DNA of 49,888 bases, taken from NCBI GenBank assembly GCA_002238645.1, contig MPMT01000035.1, positions 1-49,888 of the forward strand. The letters are read 5' to 3'. Of the stretch, positions 28,168-38,512 are shown one piece after another. How positions within the stretch are numbered: position 1 is the first letter of the stretch; every line of letters starts with the position of its first letter. The stretch comes from Alphaproteobacteria bacterium bin52 (GTDB lineage: Bacteria; Pseudomonadota; Alphaproteobacteria; Thalassobaculales; Thalassobaculaceae). The notes under the pieces were generated by a model. It was given only the letters and a program-made list of their open reading frames with translations, was not told the DNA's origin and did no database searches. The translations under genes and the position numbers were made by a program.

Positions 28168-29574
28168 TCAACCGGTGCCGCACGCGGACCGGATCCGATC
28201 ACCGGCCTCTTCCGGCCCCAGGATGGCGAGAACCTCGAACAGTCCCGGCGATGCGTGCGAGCCGGTCAGGGCCGCCCTGAGCGGCTGGGCAACGGCGCCG
28301 AGCCCGAGCCCGTGATCGGCGGCGTGCGCCCTGACGGCGGTTTCGAGGGCCGGTTCGCTCCAGTCGTCCACGGCCTCGAGTGTCGCGAGCAGCCCGCGCA
28401 GTCGCCCGCACCCGTCCGCGTCAAGCGCACGGGCCGCCCTGCCGCTCATGGTCAGCGGCAGCCGGGCGGCATAGAAGGCGAGGCCATCGGCAAGCTCGGT
28501 CACCGTCCGGGCCCGGGCCGCCACGCCGGGAATGCCGCGACGCACCCGCTCAAGGGCTTTCTCCGAGAGATCGAGGTCCGGGCGCCGGCGCAGATGCTCG
28601 AAGACCATGCCGGAGAGCCTGCCGGCATCGCCCGCCCTCAGGTACCGGGCATTGATCGCCTCGAGCCGCTTCTGGTCGAACCGGGAGGGTGAGCGGCCGA
28701 TGCCGGCGAGCGAGAACCAGGACACGGCCTGCTCCCGGCTGATGATCTCGTCGTCCCCGTGGCTCCAGCCGAGCCGGAGCAGGTAGTTGCACAGCGCTTC
28801 CGGGAGGAATCCCTGCTCGCGGTAGTCGTTGACCGCGGTCGCACCGTGTCGCTTCGACATGCGCCCGCCATCACTGCCGTGGATGAGCGGAACGTGGGCG
28901 AATTCCGGTTCGGGCCACTCCATGGCCCGGAACAGCTGCAGCTGGCGGAAGGCGTTGTTCAGGTGATCGTCGCCGCGGACCACGTGGGTGATCGCCATGT
29001 CGTGGTCGTCGACCACCACCGAGTGCATGTAGGTCGGCGTGCCGTCGGCCCGCAGCAGGACGAAGTCGTCGATGGCGTCGTTGCGGACCGCGACCCGGCC
29101 CTGCACACGGTCGTTGATGACGGTCTCCCCGTCCGTCGTCGTGCGCAGCCGGATGACCGGGTCGACGCCGTCAGGTGCCTCGGAAGGGTCCCGGTCACGC
29201 CAGCGACCGTCATAGAGTGCGGTCCTGCCCTGTGCGCGTGCCTCGGCGCGCATTCCGGCCAGTTCCTCGGGCGTGCACCAGCACCGGTAGGCCCGGCCGC
29301 GGGCGAGCAGTTCCTGCGCGACCTCGGCATGGCGTGCAAGGCGGGTGTGCTGGAAGACCGGCGGCTCGTCGCCGCCGAGCCCGAGCCAGTCGAGGCCGTC
29401 CATGATCGCGGACACCGCTTCCGCGGTGGAACGTGCGCGGTCGGTGTCCTCGATGCGCAGCAGGTACCTGCCGCCGGAATTCCTGGCAAACAGCCAGTTG
29501 AAGAGCGCGGTGCGGGCACCGCCGATGTGCAGGAAGCCGGTCGGAGAGGGCGCAAACCGGGTGACGACGGTCAT
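28168..29574 (-). CDS. gltX: Glutamyl-tRNA synthetase
   Basis: A 468-residue class I aminoacyl-tRNA synthetase charging tRNA-Glu (possibly also tRNA-Gln, if it is the non-discriminating form). HIGG at 17-20 ([18 protein letters not shown]) is the HIGH motif, and MSKR at about 239 is the KMSKS motif. The C-terminal anticodon-binding helical domain is complete. The ATG at 29574 gives the family's exact start ([13 protein letters not shown]). It is upstream of gltA on the same strand and divergent from the PaiB-like gene. Confidence 0.97.
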   Translation of the reverse strand: MTVVTRFAPSPTGFLHIGGARTALFNWLFARNSGGRYLLRIEDTDRARSTAEAVSAIMDGLDWLGLGGDEPPVFQHTRLARHAEVAQELLARGRAYRCWCTPEELAGMRAEARAQGRTALYDGRWRDRDPSEAPDGVDPVIRLRTTTDGETVINDRVQGRVAVRNDAIDDFVLLRADGTPTYMHSVVVDDHDMAITHVVRGDDHLNNAFRQLQLFRAMEWPEPEFAHVPLIHGSDGGRMSKRHGATAVNDYREQGFLPEALCNYLLRLGWSHGDDEIISREQAVSWFSLAGIGRSPSRFDQKRLEAINARYLRAGDAGRLSGMVFEHLRRRPDLDLSEKALERVRRGIPGVAARARTVTELADGLAFYAARLPLTMSGRAARALDADGCGRLRGLLATLEAVDDWSEPALETAVRAHAADHGLGLGAVAQPLRAALTGSHASPGLFEVLAILGPEEAGDRIRSACGTG

Positions 29575-29693
29575 GGGTCGACACTTCCTTGTTCTGGATG
29601 CATTGTGCGGCGCGTTCTACCATGCCGGCGTCGGCAAGGCGACGAGGCGCCGGGCAGGAAGGAACGGTCACTTCGGGCAACCGGAAAAGAGCC

Positions 29694-30329
29694 ATGCATC
29701 CCAATCCCGTCTTCCGCCGGGCATCAGGGGACCGGAACCGTGCGTTTGCGTCCGAACGGGGGTTCGGGGTGCTCGTGGCGAACGCGCCCGACGGGCTGCG
29801 GATCAGCCACATTCCGTTCGACCTGGACCGTGCCGACGGACCGGTTCGTGCCCATCTCGCCCGACCCAACCCGCTGGTTGCCGTCCTGCGGCACTCCCCC
29901 GTTCCCGCGGTCCTGGTCGTGAGCGGTCCCGACGGCTACATCTCGCCCGACTGGTACGGGATCGATGATCAGGTTCCGACCTGGAACTATGTCGCCGTCC
30001 ACCTGCGCGGAACGCTGCGACTGTGCCCGGCCGACCGGTTGCCGGCCCATCTCGAGGCGCTGTCTGCCCGGTTCGAGACCCGGCTTGCCGGCAAGCCGCC
30101 CTGGACGCCGGGGAAGGTCTCGCCCGGGCGCATGGCAGCGCTGCTCAAGGCCATCGTGCCGGTGGAACTCGACATCGAGGCGGTGGACGGGACCTGGAAG
30201 CTCGGCCAGAACCGGCCCGACGTCGCGCGGCTCGCCGCTGCCGGAGAACTCGCCGCCGCAGGACCAGGTCTGGAGACCGCGCTGCTGGCAGACCTGATGC
30301 AGGACCCACCGACGGGGAGGTCCCGGTAG
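29694..30329 (+). CDS. PaiB-like FMN-binding protein (putative negative regulator)
   Basis: A 211-residue split-barrel FMN-binding protein of the PaiB family. Signatures are MHPNPVFR at the start, RISHIPFDLDRADGPVRAHLARPNP, WYGIDDQVPTWNYVAVHLRG in the middle and KLGQNRPDVAR near the C-terminus. Bacillus PaiB was described as a repressor of degradative enzymes and sporulation; in proteobacteria the cellular role is largely unproven, and an FMN- or haem-dependent enzyme is possible. GAAAAGAG lies just before the ATG at 29694. It is a single-gene unit, divergent from gltX. Confidence 0.88.
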   Translation: MHPNPVFRRASGDRNRAFASERGFGVLVANAPDGLRISHIPFDLDRADGPVRAHLARPNPLVAVLRHSPVPAVLVVSGPDGYISPDWYGIDDQVPTWNYVAVHLRGTLRLCPADRLPAHLEALSARFETRLAGKPPWTPGKVSPGRMAALLKAIVPVELDIEAVDGTWKLGQNRPDVARLAAAGELAAAGPGLETALLADLMQDPPTGRSR

Positions 30330-30410
30330 GCGGACGGACGTGCCGGCGGGCCGGGTCCGGGGCCTCCGTGTGGGGCGCCGTCCTTGTGGCGGCGGGCGCG
30401 CCGCCTGTCC

Positions 30411-33400
30411 TCAGTGTGCCGGTTGACCCGAAACGACAGCGCGGCGCGCCTCGCCCGCGAACAGCACGGCGTAGAGGACCGGTGCCGCGACCAGCGTGAG
30501 CAGCGAGGCAAAGGCCAGGCCGCCCATGATGGTGACTGCCATCGAGACGAAGAAGGCGTCGGTCAGTAACGGCGTCATGCCGAGAATGGTGGTGGCCGAC
30601 GCCAGGATGACCGGTCGCAGGCGCGACGTGCACGCTGTGACGATGGCATCCTGCATCTCCTGGCCGTCACGGCGGACGAGATCGATTTCCTCGACCAGGA
30701 CGATGCCGTTCTTGATCAGCATCCCCGACAGGCTGAGCAGTCCGAGCAGGGCGGTGAAGGTGAAGGGCAGGCCGGTTCCAAGCAGTCCGATCACCACCCC
30801 GTTGACGGCCATCGGAACCAGCAGCCAGATGATGACCGGCTGGCGCAGGGCGTTGAACAGGAAGACCGAGATCAGCACCATGACGATGACGCTGAGCGGC
30901 AGCTGTCGTGCAAGACCGGCCTGCGCGCGGCCCGATGACTCGAACTCGCCGCCCCATTCCATCCGGTAGCCCGGTGGAAGCGGAATCTCCTCGACCATCG
31001 CACGGATCGCGCCCAGGACCTCGGCTGCGGTCCGGTTCGGCGGAACATCGGCCGATACCGTCAGGGTGGGCAGGCGGTCCCGGCGGTGAACGAGCGTGTT
31101 CTGCGCCTCGTAGGCAAAGCCGTCGATCACCTGTTCCATGGGGACAAAGGCGGCGCCGGTGGTGGAGTAGACCATCTGGTCCGCGAGGCTGATCCCGGAG
31201 TCGCGCGGCATCCGCACCACGATCGGGATCAGCCGCTCGCCTTCCCGGAATACTCCGGCCCGCACGCCGCTTGTCGCCAGCTGCAGGGTTGCGGCAATGT
31301 CTTCGCGGGCAATTCCGGCGGTCTGCGCCCGGTCACTGGAATAGACCGGCGAGATGACCAGCTCCTGTTCGCGCCAGTTCGTGCGCAGGTCCGTCACCTC
31401 GTTCGAGGCGGCCGCCATGCGCGCGATCGCTTCCTGCGCGAGTTCACGCAGCACGCGCGGATCGTTGCCGGAGAACCGAACCTGGATCGGATCGCCCCCG
31501 CCCGGACCGAAGACCAGGCGCCGGGTGCGGAACTCGCCGTCGGGGAAGCTGCCGCGGCCGAAGGCCTCGAGTTCCGCCTGCACTGCCGGGATCTGCTCGA
31601 GGGTGCGGGTGCGGACGATGAGATGTCCGTAGCTCGGATTGGGCTTGTAACCCGAATAGGTCAGGACGAAGCGTGCGGCACCCTGGCCGACGAAGGTCGC
31701 CACCGACGCGACGTCCGCGCGACCAGCCAGCCATTCCTCGACGCGGGCGAGATCGCCGGACACGCGATGGATATCGGTCCCTTGCGGCAGCTTGTAGTGA
31801 ACGAAGAAGATCGGTGTGTTGGAATCGGGAAAGAACTGCTGCCTGACCTGGGTGAACCCGAACATGCATGTCACCGTGAACGCGGCCAGGCCGCCGAGGA
31901 CCACCCAGCGTGCGGAGAGCGCGCCGCGCAGCAGCGCTCCGTAGGCCCTGAACGGCAGGCTGTCGTAAACGTCGGTGTCCGTGCCGTCGCCCTGCCTGAA
32001 GAGATAGTGGCCCAGCATCGGTGTCACGGTTACCGCCAGCACCCAGGACAGCAGCAGCGAAATGCCGATCACGGCGAACAGGGAAAACAGGAACTCGCCG
32101 GTCGAGTCCGGGCTGAGGCCGATGCCCGCGAACGCCATGATGCCGATAACGGTGGCTCCGAGGAGCGGGACCTGGGTCCGTGAGGCCGCCTCGTCGGCGG
32201 CGTCTCGCGAGGACCGGCCCTGCAGCATGGCGATCCGCATGCCCTCCGCGACAACGATGGCGTTATCCACCAGCATTCCCATCGCGATGATCAGCCCGCC
32301 CAGCGAAATCCGTTCCATCTCGATGGAGAAGATCATCATGAACAGCAGCGTGCCGACGACCGTCAGCAGGAGCGTCGATCCGACGACCACGCCGGCCCGC
32401 CATCCCAGGAACAGGGCGAGCAGGACTGTCACGATGCAGACGGACATCGCCAGGTTGACGAGAAAGTCGTTCGACGCCTCCTCGACCACCCGGTGCTGCC
32501 GGTAGATCGGATGCAGGTCGACACCGACGGGAATGTCCCGCGAGAGCGTTGCGAGGCGCCTTTCCACCCGCTTGCCGACCGCGACGATGTTCTCGTTTGC
32601 AAGCCCCGCGACCCCGATCGTGAAGGCTTCGATGCCATTGAACCGGACGATCAGTCGGGGATCGGACAGCCGACCGCGGCTGACTGTGGCCATGTCGACG
32701 AGATTGACAGAGGCGCCACCGACACCAACCGAGAGCCCCGCGATCTGCGTGACGGTATCCGACCCGGCAGGTGCTGCGATGCGTGTGGTGTCGATCTTGC
32801 CGGCCTCGACCACGGAATTGGCGTTGGCGATCGCCATTGTGATGGCCTGCGGCGGAACGTTCAGATTGACGACAAGCGCCAGGTTCGGCTCGATGAAGAT
32901 GGCCTCGTCCGGAAGTCCGCTGACGCTGACGTCGGCAACGCCCTCGACCGCAAGCAGTTCGCGCCGGAGGAAGGCGGCCAGCCGGTGTTTCTCCGCGTCG
33001 GCGAAGCCCTCGGCGGTGACGGCGTAGTACAGGCCGAACACGTCGCCGAAACCGTCGTTGACAACCGGGGAGCCGACACCCGGTGGCAGTCGCAGGGCCG
33101 CATCCGCGAGGTTGGCCCGAAGCTTGGTCCAGATTGCCGGAAGTTCGGCGCCGTCGATGTCGGTCCTGACATGCACGTTGATCATGGAAATGCCGGGCCG
33201 GTTGATCGACTCGATCCGGTCGATCTCGCTCAGTTTCTGGATGACAGATTCCAGCGGCTCGGAGACTTCCTCGGCGACCTGCTGTGCCGACGCCCCGGGG
33301 TAGCGGGTCTCGACAACCACCTGCTTGATCGTGAAGGCGGGGTCCTCCAGCCGCCCCAGCGCGAGGAACCCCCAGAGTCCTCCGGCCAGGCAGACCAGGA

Positions 33401-33452
33401 CGAGAATCCAGACCGGCAGGGGCCTGTCGATGCTGCCGCGCGCAATCCGCAT
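30411..33452 (-). CDS. RND-family multidrug efflux permease (HAE1 type)
   Basis: A 1013-residue proton-driven inner-membrane exporter that works with a periplasmic adaptor and an outer-membrane channel. The N-terminal TM helix and first porter segment (IKQVVVETRYPGASAQQVAE) are typical. GMLVDNAIVVAEGMR holds the aspartate of the proton relay in TM4. The second half repeats the fold, with SGMLIKNGIVLVEEIDL in TM10. It is slightly shorter than AcrB (1049). The start lies nine bases after the adaptor stop, so they form an operon in adaptor-permease order. No TolC-like gene is adjacent; it must share one encoded elsewhere. Confidence 0.94.
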   Translation of the reverse strand: MRIARGSIDRPLPVWILVLVCLAGGLWGFLALGRLEDPAFTIKQVVVETRYPGASAQQVAEEVSEPLESVIQKLSEIDRIESINRPGISMINVHVRTDIDGAELPAIWTKLRANLADAALRLPPGVGSPVVNDGFGDVFGLYYAVTAEGFADAEKHRLAAFLRRELLAVEGVADVSVSGLPDEAIFIEPNLALVVNLNVPPQAITMAIANANSVVEAGKIDTTRIAAPAGSDTVTQIAGLSVGVGGASVNLVDMATVSRGRLSDPRLIVRFNGIEAFTIGVAGLANENIVAVGKRVERRLATLSRDIPVGVDLHPIYRQHRVVEEASNDFLVNLAMSVCIVTVLLALFLGWRAGVVVGSTLLLTVVGTLLFMMIFSIEMERISLGGLIIAMGMLVDNAIVVAEGMRIAMLQGRSSRDAADEAASRTQVPLLGATVIGIMAFAGIGLSPDSTGEFLFSLFAVIGISLLLSWVLAVTVTPMLGHYLFRQGDGTDTDVYDSLPFRAYGALLRGALSARWVVLGGLAAFTVTCMFGFTQVRQQFFPDSNTPIFFVHYKLPQGTDIHRVSGDLARVEEWLAGRADVASVATFVGQGAARFVLTYSGYKPNPSYGHLIVRTRTLEQIPAVQAELEAFGRGSFPDGEFRTRRLVFGPGGGDPIQVRFSGNDPRVLRELAQEAIARMAAASNEVTDLRTNWREQELVISPVYSSDRAQTAGIAREDIAATLQLATSGVRAGVFREGERLIPIVVRMPRDSGISLADQMVYSTTGAAFVPMEQVIDGFAYEAQNTLVHRRDRLPTLTVSADVPPNRTAAEVLGAIRAMVEEIPLPPGYRMEWGGEFESSGRAQAGLARQLPLSVIVMVLISVFLFNALRQPVIIWLLVPMAVNGVVIGLLGTGLPFTFTALLGLLSLSGMLIKNGIVLVEEIDLVRRDGQEMQDAIVTACTSRLRPVILASATTILGMTPLLTDAFFVSMAVTIMGGLAFASLLTLVAAPVLYAVLFAGEARRAVVSGQPAH

Positions 33453-33461
33453 GGCCGGGCG

Positions 33462-34502
33462 TCAGTTCGCCAGGCCCCGGAACCGGCGCACCCGGGTCCC
33501 GTCGTTGAGGGCATGGACCCCCGCCGTGACGATTTCCTCGCCGATCTCCACGCCCTTGATCACCCGGAATTCCCCGGCCCGGCCGACCGTCAGCGTGACC
33601 GGTCGCGACTCGACAAGACCCTCTCCGCCATGGTCCTCGCGAAAGACCATCACCGAGGTGGAGCCGTCAGCGCCGATGGCCACGGCTGAGGCCGGGATGA
33701 CGTTCCCCGACTGTGGCAGGTGCAGGGAGGCCAGGATCGTGACCGAGGAGCCGGGCAGGATGTTGAGCTCCGGCGGAGGCGCCATGCCCAGCGTCACCCG
33801 GTAGGTCTGGCCGACCCGGGAGGTTTCGGCCTTGAACTCGCGTAACTGAACCGAAAACAGCGTCTCGCTCGCGGGGAAGCGTGCGGTGAGGGTCACGTTC
33901 GGATCGCGGCCTGCGCGCTGGAACACCACTTCCGGAACATCGATCTCGATGCGGATTTCCGACATGTCGTGCAGGCGCACGACCGGGGTTCCCGGGCCCA
34001 CCGTCGTGAATCGCGCGACGGTGCGGCGCGCCACCAGGGCGTCGAAGGGTGAGTACAGGGTGGCGTGCTTCAGCTCGTACTCGGCATTGCGCAGGGCGAT
34101 TTCGGCCAGGCCGGCCTCGGTTGTCGCATCCTCGACGTTGACCTGGCTGACCACGTTTCCCTGGAGTTTCTTCAGTCGCTCCGCGCGCCTGTGCGCCCGC
34201 TCGCTGCTCAGTCGTGCCTGTTCGAGGGCAAGCTCGAAGGGTTCGAGGTCGAGCTGGGCGATCAGGCCGCCGGCCGGCACGATCCGACCCTCGATCGCCG
34301 GGAACCGTACAATCTGGCCCGTTGTCTGGAAGGCGAGATCGACCGTCTGTTTGGCAACCACCTTGCCGAAGAACTGCCGCGTGACCTGGGTTGCGGGGGG
34401 GTCGATCTTCATCAGCTTCACGGGCCGTGGAATCTCCTGCGCCACGGCCGGAACGGCGCAGATGACAAGCCCGATGACGAGAACGGAAAACGGACGCATC
34501 AT
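33462..34502 (-). CDS. RND efflux periplasmic adaptor (HlyD/MFP family)
   Basis: A 346-residue membrane fusion protein. A Sec signal peptide covers residues 1-21 (cleavage after AVA). Then come the first half of the lipoyl domain (VDLAFQTTGQIVRFPAIEG), a helical hairpin rich in Arg, Glu and Leu (SSERAHRRAERLKKLQGNV), the second lipoyl half (LYSPFDALVARRTV) and the beta-barrel. No lipobox cysteine is visible at the cleavage site, so it is probably anchored by partner contacts only. The start at 34502 (MMRPFSV) is preferred because GACGAGG precedes it; a GTG-like start 15 bases earlier is possible. It links the permease downstream to an unlinked outer-membrane channel. Confidence 0.9.
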   Translation of the reverse strand: MMRPFSVLVIGLVICAVPAVAQEIPRPVKLMKIDPPATQVTRQFFGKVVAKQTVDLAFQTTGQIVRFPAIEGRIVPAGGLIAQLDLEPFELALEQARLSSERAHRRAERLKKLQGNVVSQVNVEDATTEAGLAEIALRNAEYELKHATLYSPFDALVARRTVARFTTVGPGTPVVRLHDMSEIRIEIDVPEVVFQRAGRDPNVTLTARFPASETLFSVQLREFKAETSRVGQTYRVTLGMAPPPELNILPGSSVTILASLHLPQSGNVIPASAVAIGADGSTSVMVFREDHGGEGLVESRPVTLTVGRAGEFRVIKGVEIGEEIVTAGVHALNDGTRVRRFRGLAN

Positions 34503-34611
34503 GCTGGCCTCGTCCACGGGATGGGGGAACGTCCCCGGATTCCGAGCCCGTCTTCAGGCAGGAAGTCGCGCTTCCCGCGGAGGCTTTCCACTACGGCCGG
34601 CACCCTGCCGG

Positions 34612-36690
34612 TCAGGCCGGCCGGATCCAGACCGCGGTGTCATGGAAGACGCCTCCACCGACCGGGGAGGCCGGCTCGGCGCTGGTGAGCGCGTTGATGC
34701 CGATGCCGGTCTCGAAGGCGTCGTTGGGCCAGATACTCTCGACGATGACCACGCCGGGCCGGGGTCCGTCATCGATCTCGACATGCAGGATGGTTTCGCC
34801 CTGCTCGTTGCCGATACGGGCCCGGTCACCGTCCGCGAGCCCCAGCGCGCGGGCGTCGTCGCCACCGATCTTCACCGTCGGCCGGCCTTCGCGCAGAAGC
34901 GACCCCGGGGTCTCGGTGAAGCTCGAGTTCAGGAAACTGCGTGCCGGCGACGTCGCCATGCGGAACGGGCGTTCCTCGCAGGCCTCGTCGAGCACCTCCC
35001 AGTGGTCGGGCAGCGCGGGCATGGCGTCGGGCCCGTGGGCGCCGAAGCCGCGGGGCGGCACCGCAGACCAGTCCGGCCTGAACCGGAACCGGCCGTCGGG
35101 ATGTGCGAATCCGTCCAGGTAGTGTGCGGTCTCGAACGGCGGCTGGCAGTCGATCCAGCGCTCGGCCTGCAGCTGCTCGGCGGTGCCGTGTCCGGCCAGG
35201 CGCATCATCGCGTCGATCAGTTCCATCGGCGTCATGGTGAACCCCGGGTGATCGAGACCGAGGCGCTGTGCCAGTCCGGCCAGCACCTCGTGGTTGGAAC
35301 GGCACTCGCCCGGCGCCTCGATGATCTTCGGCCCCAGGATCACGTACTGGTGACCGCCACCCTGGTACATGTCGTCGTGTTCGAGGAACTGCGTGGCCGG
35401 CAGCACGATGTCCGACGCCTTCGCGGTGTCGGTCATGAACTGCTCGTGGGTGCACACGAACAGGTCGTCGCGGGCAAAGCCCGCCCGCACCCGGTTGAGA
35501 TCGGGCGCCACCATCAGCGGGTTGGTGTTCTGGATCAGCATGGCGGTGACCGGCGGGCCGCCTGACAATGCGTCGGCGTCACCGGTCAGGATGTCTCCGA
35601 TCCGGGTCTGGTCGAGCAGGCGGATGGACGGGTCGATTGCCTCGCTCGCCTCGACCGGGCTCTTGTCCCAGGCGTAGATGGCGCCGTTGTTGTGAAAGGC
35701 GCCGCCGCCCTCGTACTGCCACGCACCGGTCACCGCCGCGATCGAGAGTGCCGCGTGCATGTTGACCGCACCGTTGCGGCAGCGGGTAAACCCGTAGCCG
35801 AGGCGCAGGAAGGTCCGGGGGTTCCGGCCGATGAGCGCGGCCATTTCCTCGATGGTTTCCACCGGTGTCCCGGTGATCCGGCTCGCCCACTGGGGCGTAC
35901 GCCCGGCGAGATGGGCCTCGAGTTCGCCCGGCGCATCGGTGTAGCGCGCAAGATAGTCGCGGTCGGCGTGACCGTCGCGGAACAGGATGTGCATCACCGC
36001 ACAGGCGAGAGCCCCGTCGGTGCCGGGCCGCACGCAGACGAACAGGTCGGCCTGTTTCGCGGTGCCGGTCCGGTAGACGTCGACGACCACGATCTTCGCG
36101 CCGCGCTGCTTGCGGGCGGCAACCGCGTGGGTCATGACATTGATCTGGGTGCTGACCGGATTGGTGCCCCAGATCACCACCACGTCGGAGCGCGCCATCT
36201 CGCGCGGATCAGGGCCGCGCAGCGCTCCGGTACCGACGATGAACCCGTTCCATGCCAGGGTGGTGCAGATGGTCGAGTGCTGGCCGGAATAGCGCTTGAG
36301 ATGCCGCAGCCGGTTGATGCCGTCGCGCTGCACCAGCCCCATGGTGCCGGCGTAGTAGTAGGGCCAGACGGATTCGGAGCCGAACCGGGCCTCGGCGCGC
36401 AGGAACGCTTCCGCGGTCTCGTCGAGCGCCGCATCCCAGCCGATTTCACGGAAACCGTCCCCGGTTCGCTGCAGCGGGCGCAGAAGCCGGTCCGGGTGGT
36501 GCACCCGTTCGGCGTACCGGGCCACCTTGGCGCAGATCACACCGGCGGTGTAGTCGTTCTCGCGTGCGCCGCGAATACGGCCGATGGTGCGCTCGTCAAG
36601 GCGCTCCACCTCGAGTGCGCAGGTTGACGGACAGTCGTGCGGGCAGGCGCTGTAGCGCAGCTCCACCGGCGCGGACGCGACATCCGGCAT
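34612..36690 (-). CDS. Molybdopterin-dependent oxidoreductase (DMSO reductase family) with 4Fe-4S site
   Basis: A 692-residue bis-MGD enzyme. C16, C20, C24 and C53 (CPHDCPSTC and VICAK) bind a [4Fe-4S] cluster. DVVVIWGTNPVSTQ and VVVDVYRTGTAKQADLFVCV are the cofactor-binding segments; the C-terminal domain holds LADGDRARIGNEQGE. There is no Tat (RR) signal, so a cytoplasmic enzyme is expected. The usual Mo-ligating Cys, Sec or Ser is not evident at the NGFIVGTGALRG stretch; an Asp ligand or a role like the YjgC/BisC-type subgroup is possible. It stands alone with no electron-transfer subunit, divergent from the GMC gene. Substrate unknown. Confidence 0.9.
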   Translation of the reverse strand: MPDVASAPVELRYSACPHDCPSTCALEVERLDERTIGRIRGARENDYTAGVICAKVARYAERVHHPDRLLRPLQRTGDGFREIGWDAALDETAEAFLRAEARFGSESVWPYYYAGTMGLVQRDGINRLRHLKRYSGQHSTICTTLAWNGFIVGTGALRGPDPREMARSDVVVIWGTNPVSTQINVMTHAVAARKQRGAKIVVVDVYRTGTAKQADLFVCVRPGTDGALACAVMHILFRDGHADRDYLARYTDAPGELEAHLAGRTPQWASRITGTPVETIEEMAALIGRNPRTFLRLGYGFTRCRNGAVNMHAALSIAAVTGAWQYEGGGAFHNNGAIYAWDKSPVEASEAIDPSIRLLDQTRIGDILTGDADALSGGPPVTAMLIQNTNPLMVAPDLNRVRAGFARDDLFVCTHEQFMTDTAKASDIVLPATQFLEHDDMYQGGGHQYVILGPKIIEAPGECRSNHEVLAGLAQRLGLDHPGFTMTPMELIDAMMRLAGHGTAEQLQAERWIDCQPPFETAHYLDGFAHPDGRFRFRPDWSAVPPRGFGAHGPDAMPALPDHWEVLDEACEERPFRMATSPARSFLNSSFTETPGSLLREGRPTVKIGGDDARALGLADGDRARIGNEQGETILHVEIDDGPRPGVVIVESIWPNDAFETGIGINALTSAEPASPVGGGVFHDTAVWIRPA

Positions 36691-36864
36691 GACGGTGCCT
36701 CCGGGGTTGCGGGACGAGTGGCGTCATTTCACACTGCGCCGCTCGCGCGGGCAACGGTTTTCTCCCGCGCGCTCCGGTTCCGGGCGGGAGTCTCCGCCAC
36801 CACCGGTGGACATCGTCATGGTATGGTGGGCCTGTCCTATCAATTGCGGCAGCGGGAGCTGAGG

Positions 36865-38505
36865 GTGGCCGAGAGCTTCGACTACGTGATCGTCGGTGCG
36901 GGCTCGGCGGGGTGCGTGCTTGCCAACCGGCTCTCGGCCGATGCGCGCACCAGCGTGTGCCTGCTGGAGGCCGGACCGCCGGACCGGAACCTGTTCATCC
37001 ACATTCCGGCCGGCTTCATGAAGACCCTTGTCAACCCGCGGATCAACTGGCTCTACGAGACCGAGCCGAGCCATTGGACCGGCGGGCGGATCATTGCCGC
37101 ACCCAGGGGCAAGACTCTGGGCGGATCCAGCTCCATCAACGGCCACGTCTACAACCGCGGCCAGCGCATGGACTTCGACGGCTGGTCCCAGCGCGGCAAC
37201 CCCGGCTGGGGCTACGCCGACGTGCTGCCGTATTTCCAGCGTTGTGAACGGCGTCTCGGCACCGGCGACGATACCTATCGCGGGCGCGACGGCGCGGTCA
37301 CGGTGACCGATCTCGACTGGCGCGACCCGTTGTGCGAGGCCTTCATCGAGGGTGCGGTGCAGCTGGGGATCCCGCGCAATCCGGACTACAACGGCGCCCG
37401 CCAGGAAGGCGTGTCCTACGTCCAGCGCACCACCCGCAACCGGCGCCGTGTCAGCACGGCCCGGGCCTACCTTGCGCCGGCCGGCTCACGGCGAAACCTC
37501 GAGGTTCGCACCGGTTGCCACGCGACCCGCATCCTGATGTCCGGCCGACGGGCAACGGGCATCGCCTATGCAAAGGGCGGTCGCGGCGGCGTCGCACAGG
37601 AGGTGCACGCGCGCCGGGAGGTCATTCTCTGTGGCGGGACCATCAATTCGCCGCAGCTGCTGCAGCTCTCGGGCATCGGCCCGTCGCCCCTGCTCGGGGA
37701 TCTCGGAATCGAGACCCTGCATCACCTGCCCGGCGTGGGCGAGAACCTCCGGGATCACTATGCGCCCCGCCTTGTCGGCCGGGTGCGCAACATCCGGACC
37801 ATCAACGAACGCTCGCGCGGACTGCGGCTGGCGGCCGAGGTGGTGAAGTACTTCACCGGCGGCCAGAGCATCCTCGCCCTGAGTCCGACCCTGGTCTACT
37901 GCTTCTGGCATTCCGACGAGACCGTGCGCAACCACGACCTGCAGCTCACCTTTACCCCGGCAAGCTACAGGGAAGGCGTGCAGTCGCAACTCGACGACGA
38001 GCCCGGGTTCACCATTGCCGCGTGGCAGCAGCGCCCCGAGAGTTCCGGCTGGGTGCGCGCACGCACATCCGACCCCTTCGACAAGCCGGAGATCCAGCCG
38101 AACTATCTGGCGGCCGAGACAGACCGGCAGGTGTTGCTCTGCGGCATGAAACTCGCTCGCCGGCTGATGCGGACCGAGCCGCTCGCCCCCTACTTCGCCT
38201 ACGAACAGTACCCCGGCGACCACGTCCGGACCGACGAAGAACTTCTCGACATCGCTCGCGAACGCGGGACCACGACCTTCCATGTGATGGGAACCTGCCG
38301 CATGGGGCCGGACAGCGATCCGACTGCGGTCGTGGATCATGAGCTCAGGGTCAGGGGACTCGAGGGACTGCGGGTGATCGACGCGTCGATCATGCCTGCC
38401 ATGCTGTCGGCCAACCTGAACGCCGCAACCATGATGATCGGCGAGAAGGGGGCAGACCTGGTGCTTGGCCGACCGGCGCCCGAACCCATCATCACGCCGG
38501 AGTAA
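36865..38505 (+). CDS. GMC-family FAD oxidoreductase, copy 1 (choline dehydrogenase-like)
   Basis: A 546-residue GMC flavoprotein oxidising a primary or secondary alcohol. GAGSAG (11-16) binds the FAD ADP; KTLGGSSSINGHVYNRG is GMC signature 1 and REVILCGGTINSPQLLQLSG is signature 2. H473 (FHVMGTCRMG) and N517 (SANLNAAT) are the catalytic pair, 44 residues apart as in choline oxidase. A GTG start at 36865 with GGGAG six bases away is chosen; an ATG at 36823 is an alternative that would add 14 residues. The next gene, seven bases downstream, is a paralogue of nearly equal length. It is cytosolic, with no signal peptide. Confidence 0.92.
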   Translation: MAESFDYVIVGAGSAGCVLANRLSADARTSVCLLEAGPPDRNLFIHIPAGFMKTLVNPRINWLYETEPSHWTGGRIIAAPRGKTLGGSSSINGHVYNRGQRMDFDGWSQRGNPGWGYADVLPYFQRCERRLGTGDDTYRGRDGAVTVTDLDWRDPLCEAFIEGAVQLGIPRNPDYNGARQEGVSYVQRTTRNRRRVSTARAYLAPAGSRRNLEVRTGCHATRILMSGRRATGIAYAKGGRGGVAQEVHARREVILCGGTINSPQLLQLSGIGPSPLLGDLGIETLHHLPGVGENLRDHYAPRLVGRVRNIRTINERSRGLRLAAEVVKYFTGGQSILALSPTLVYCFWHSDETVRNHDLQLTFTPASYREGVQSQLDDEPGFTIAAWQQRPESSGWVRARTSDPFDKPEIQPNYLAAETDRQVLLCGMKLARRLMRTEPLAPYFAYEQYPGDHVRTDEELLDIARERGTTTFHVMGTCRMGPDSDPTAVVDHELRVRGLEGLRVIDASIMPAMLSANLNAATMMIGEKGADLVLGRPAPEPIITPE

Positions 38506-38512
38506 GCTGCCG

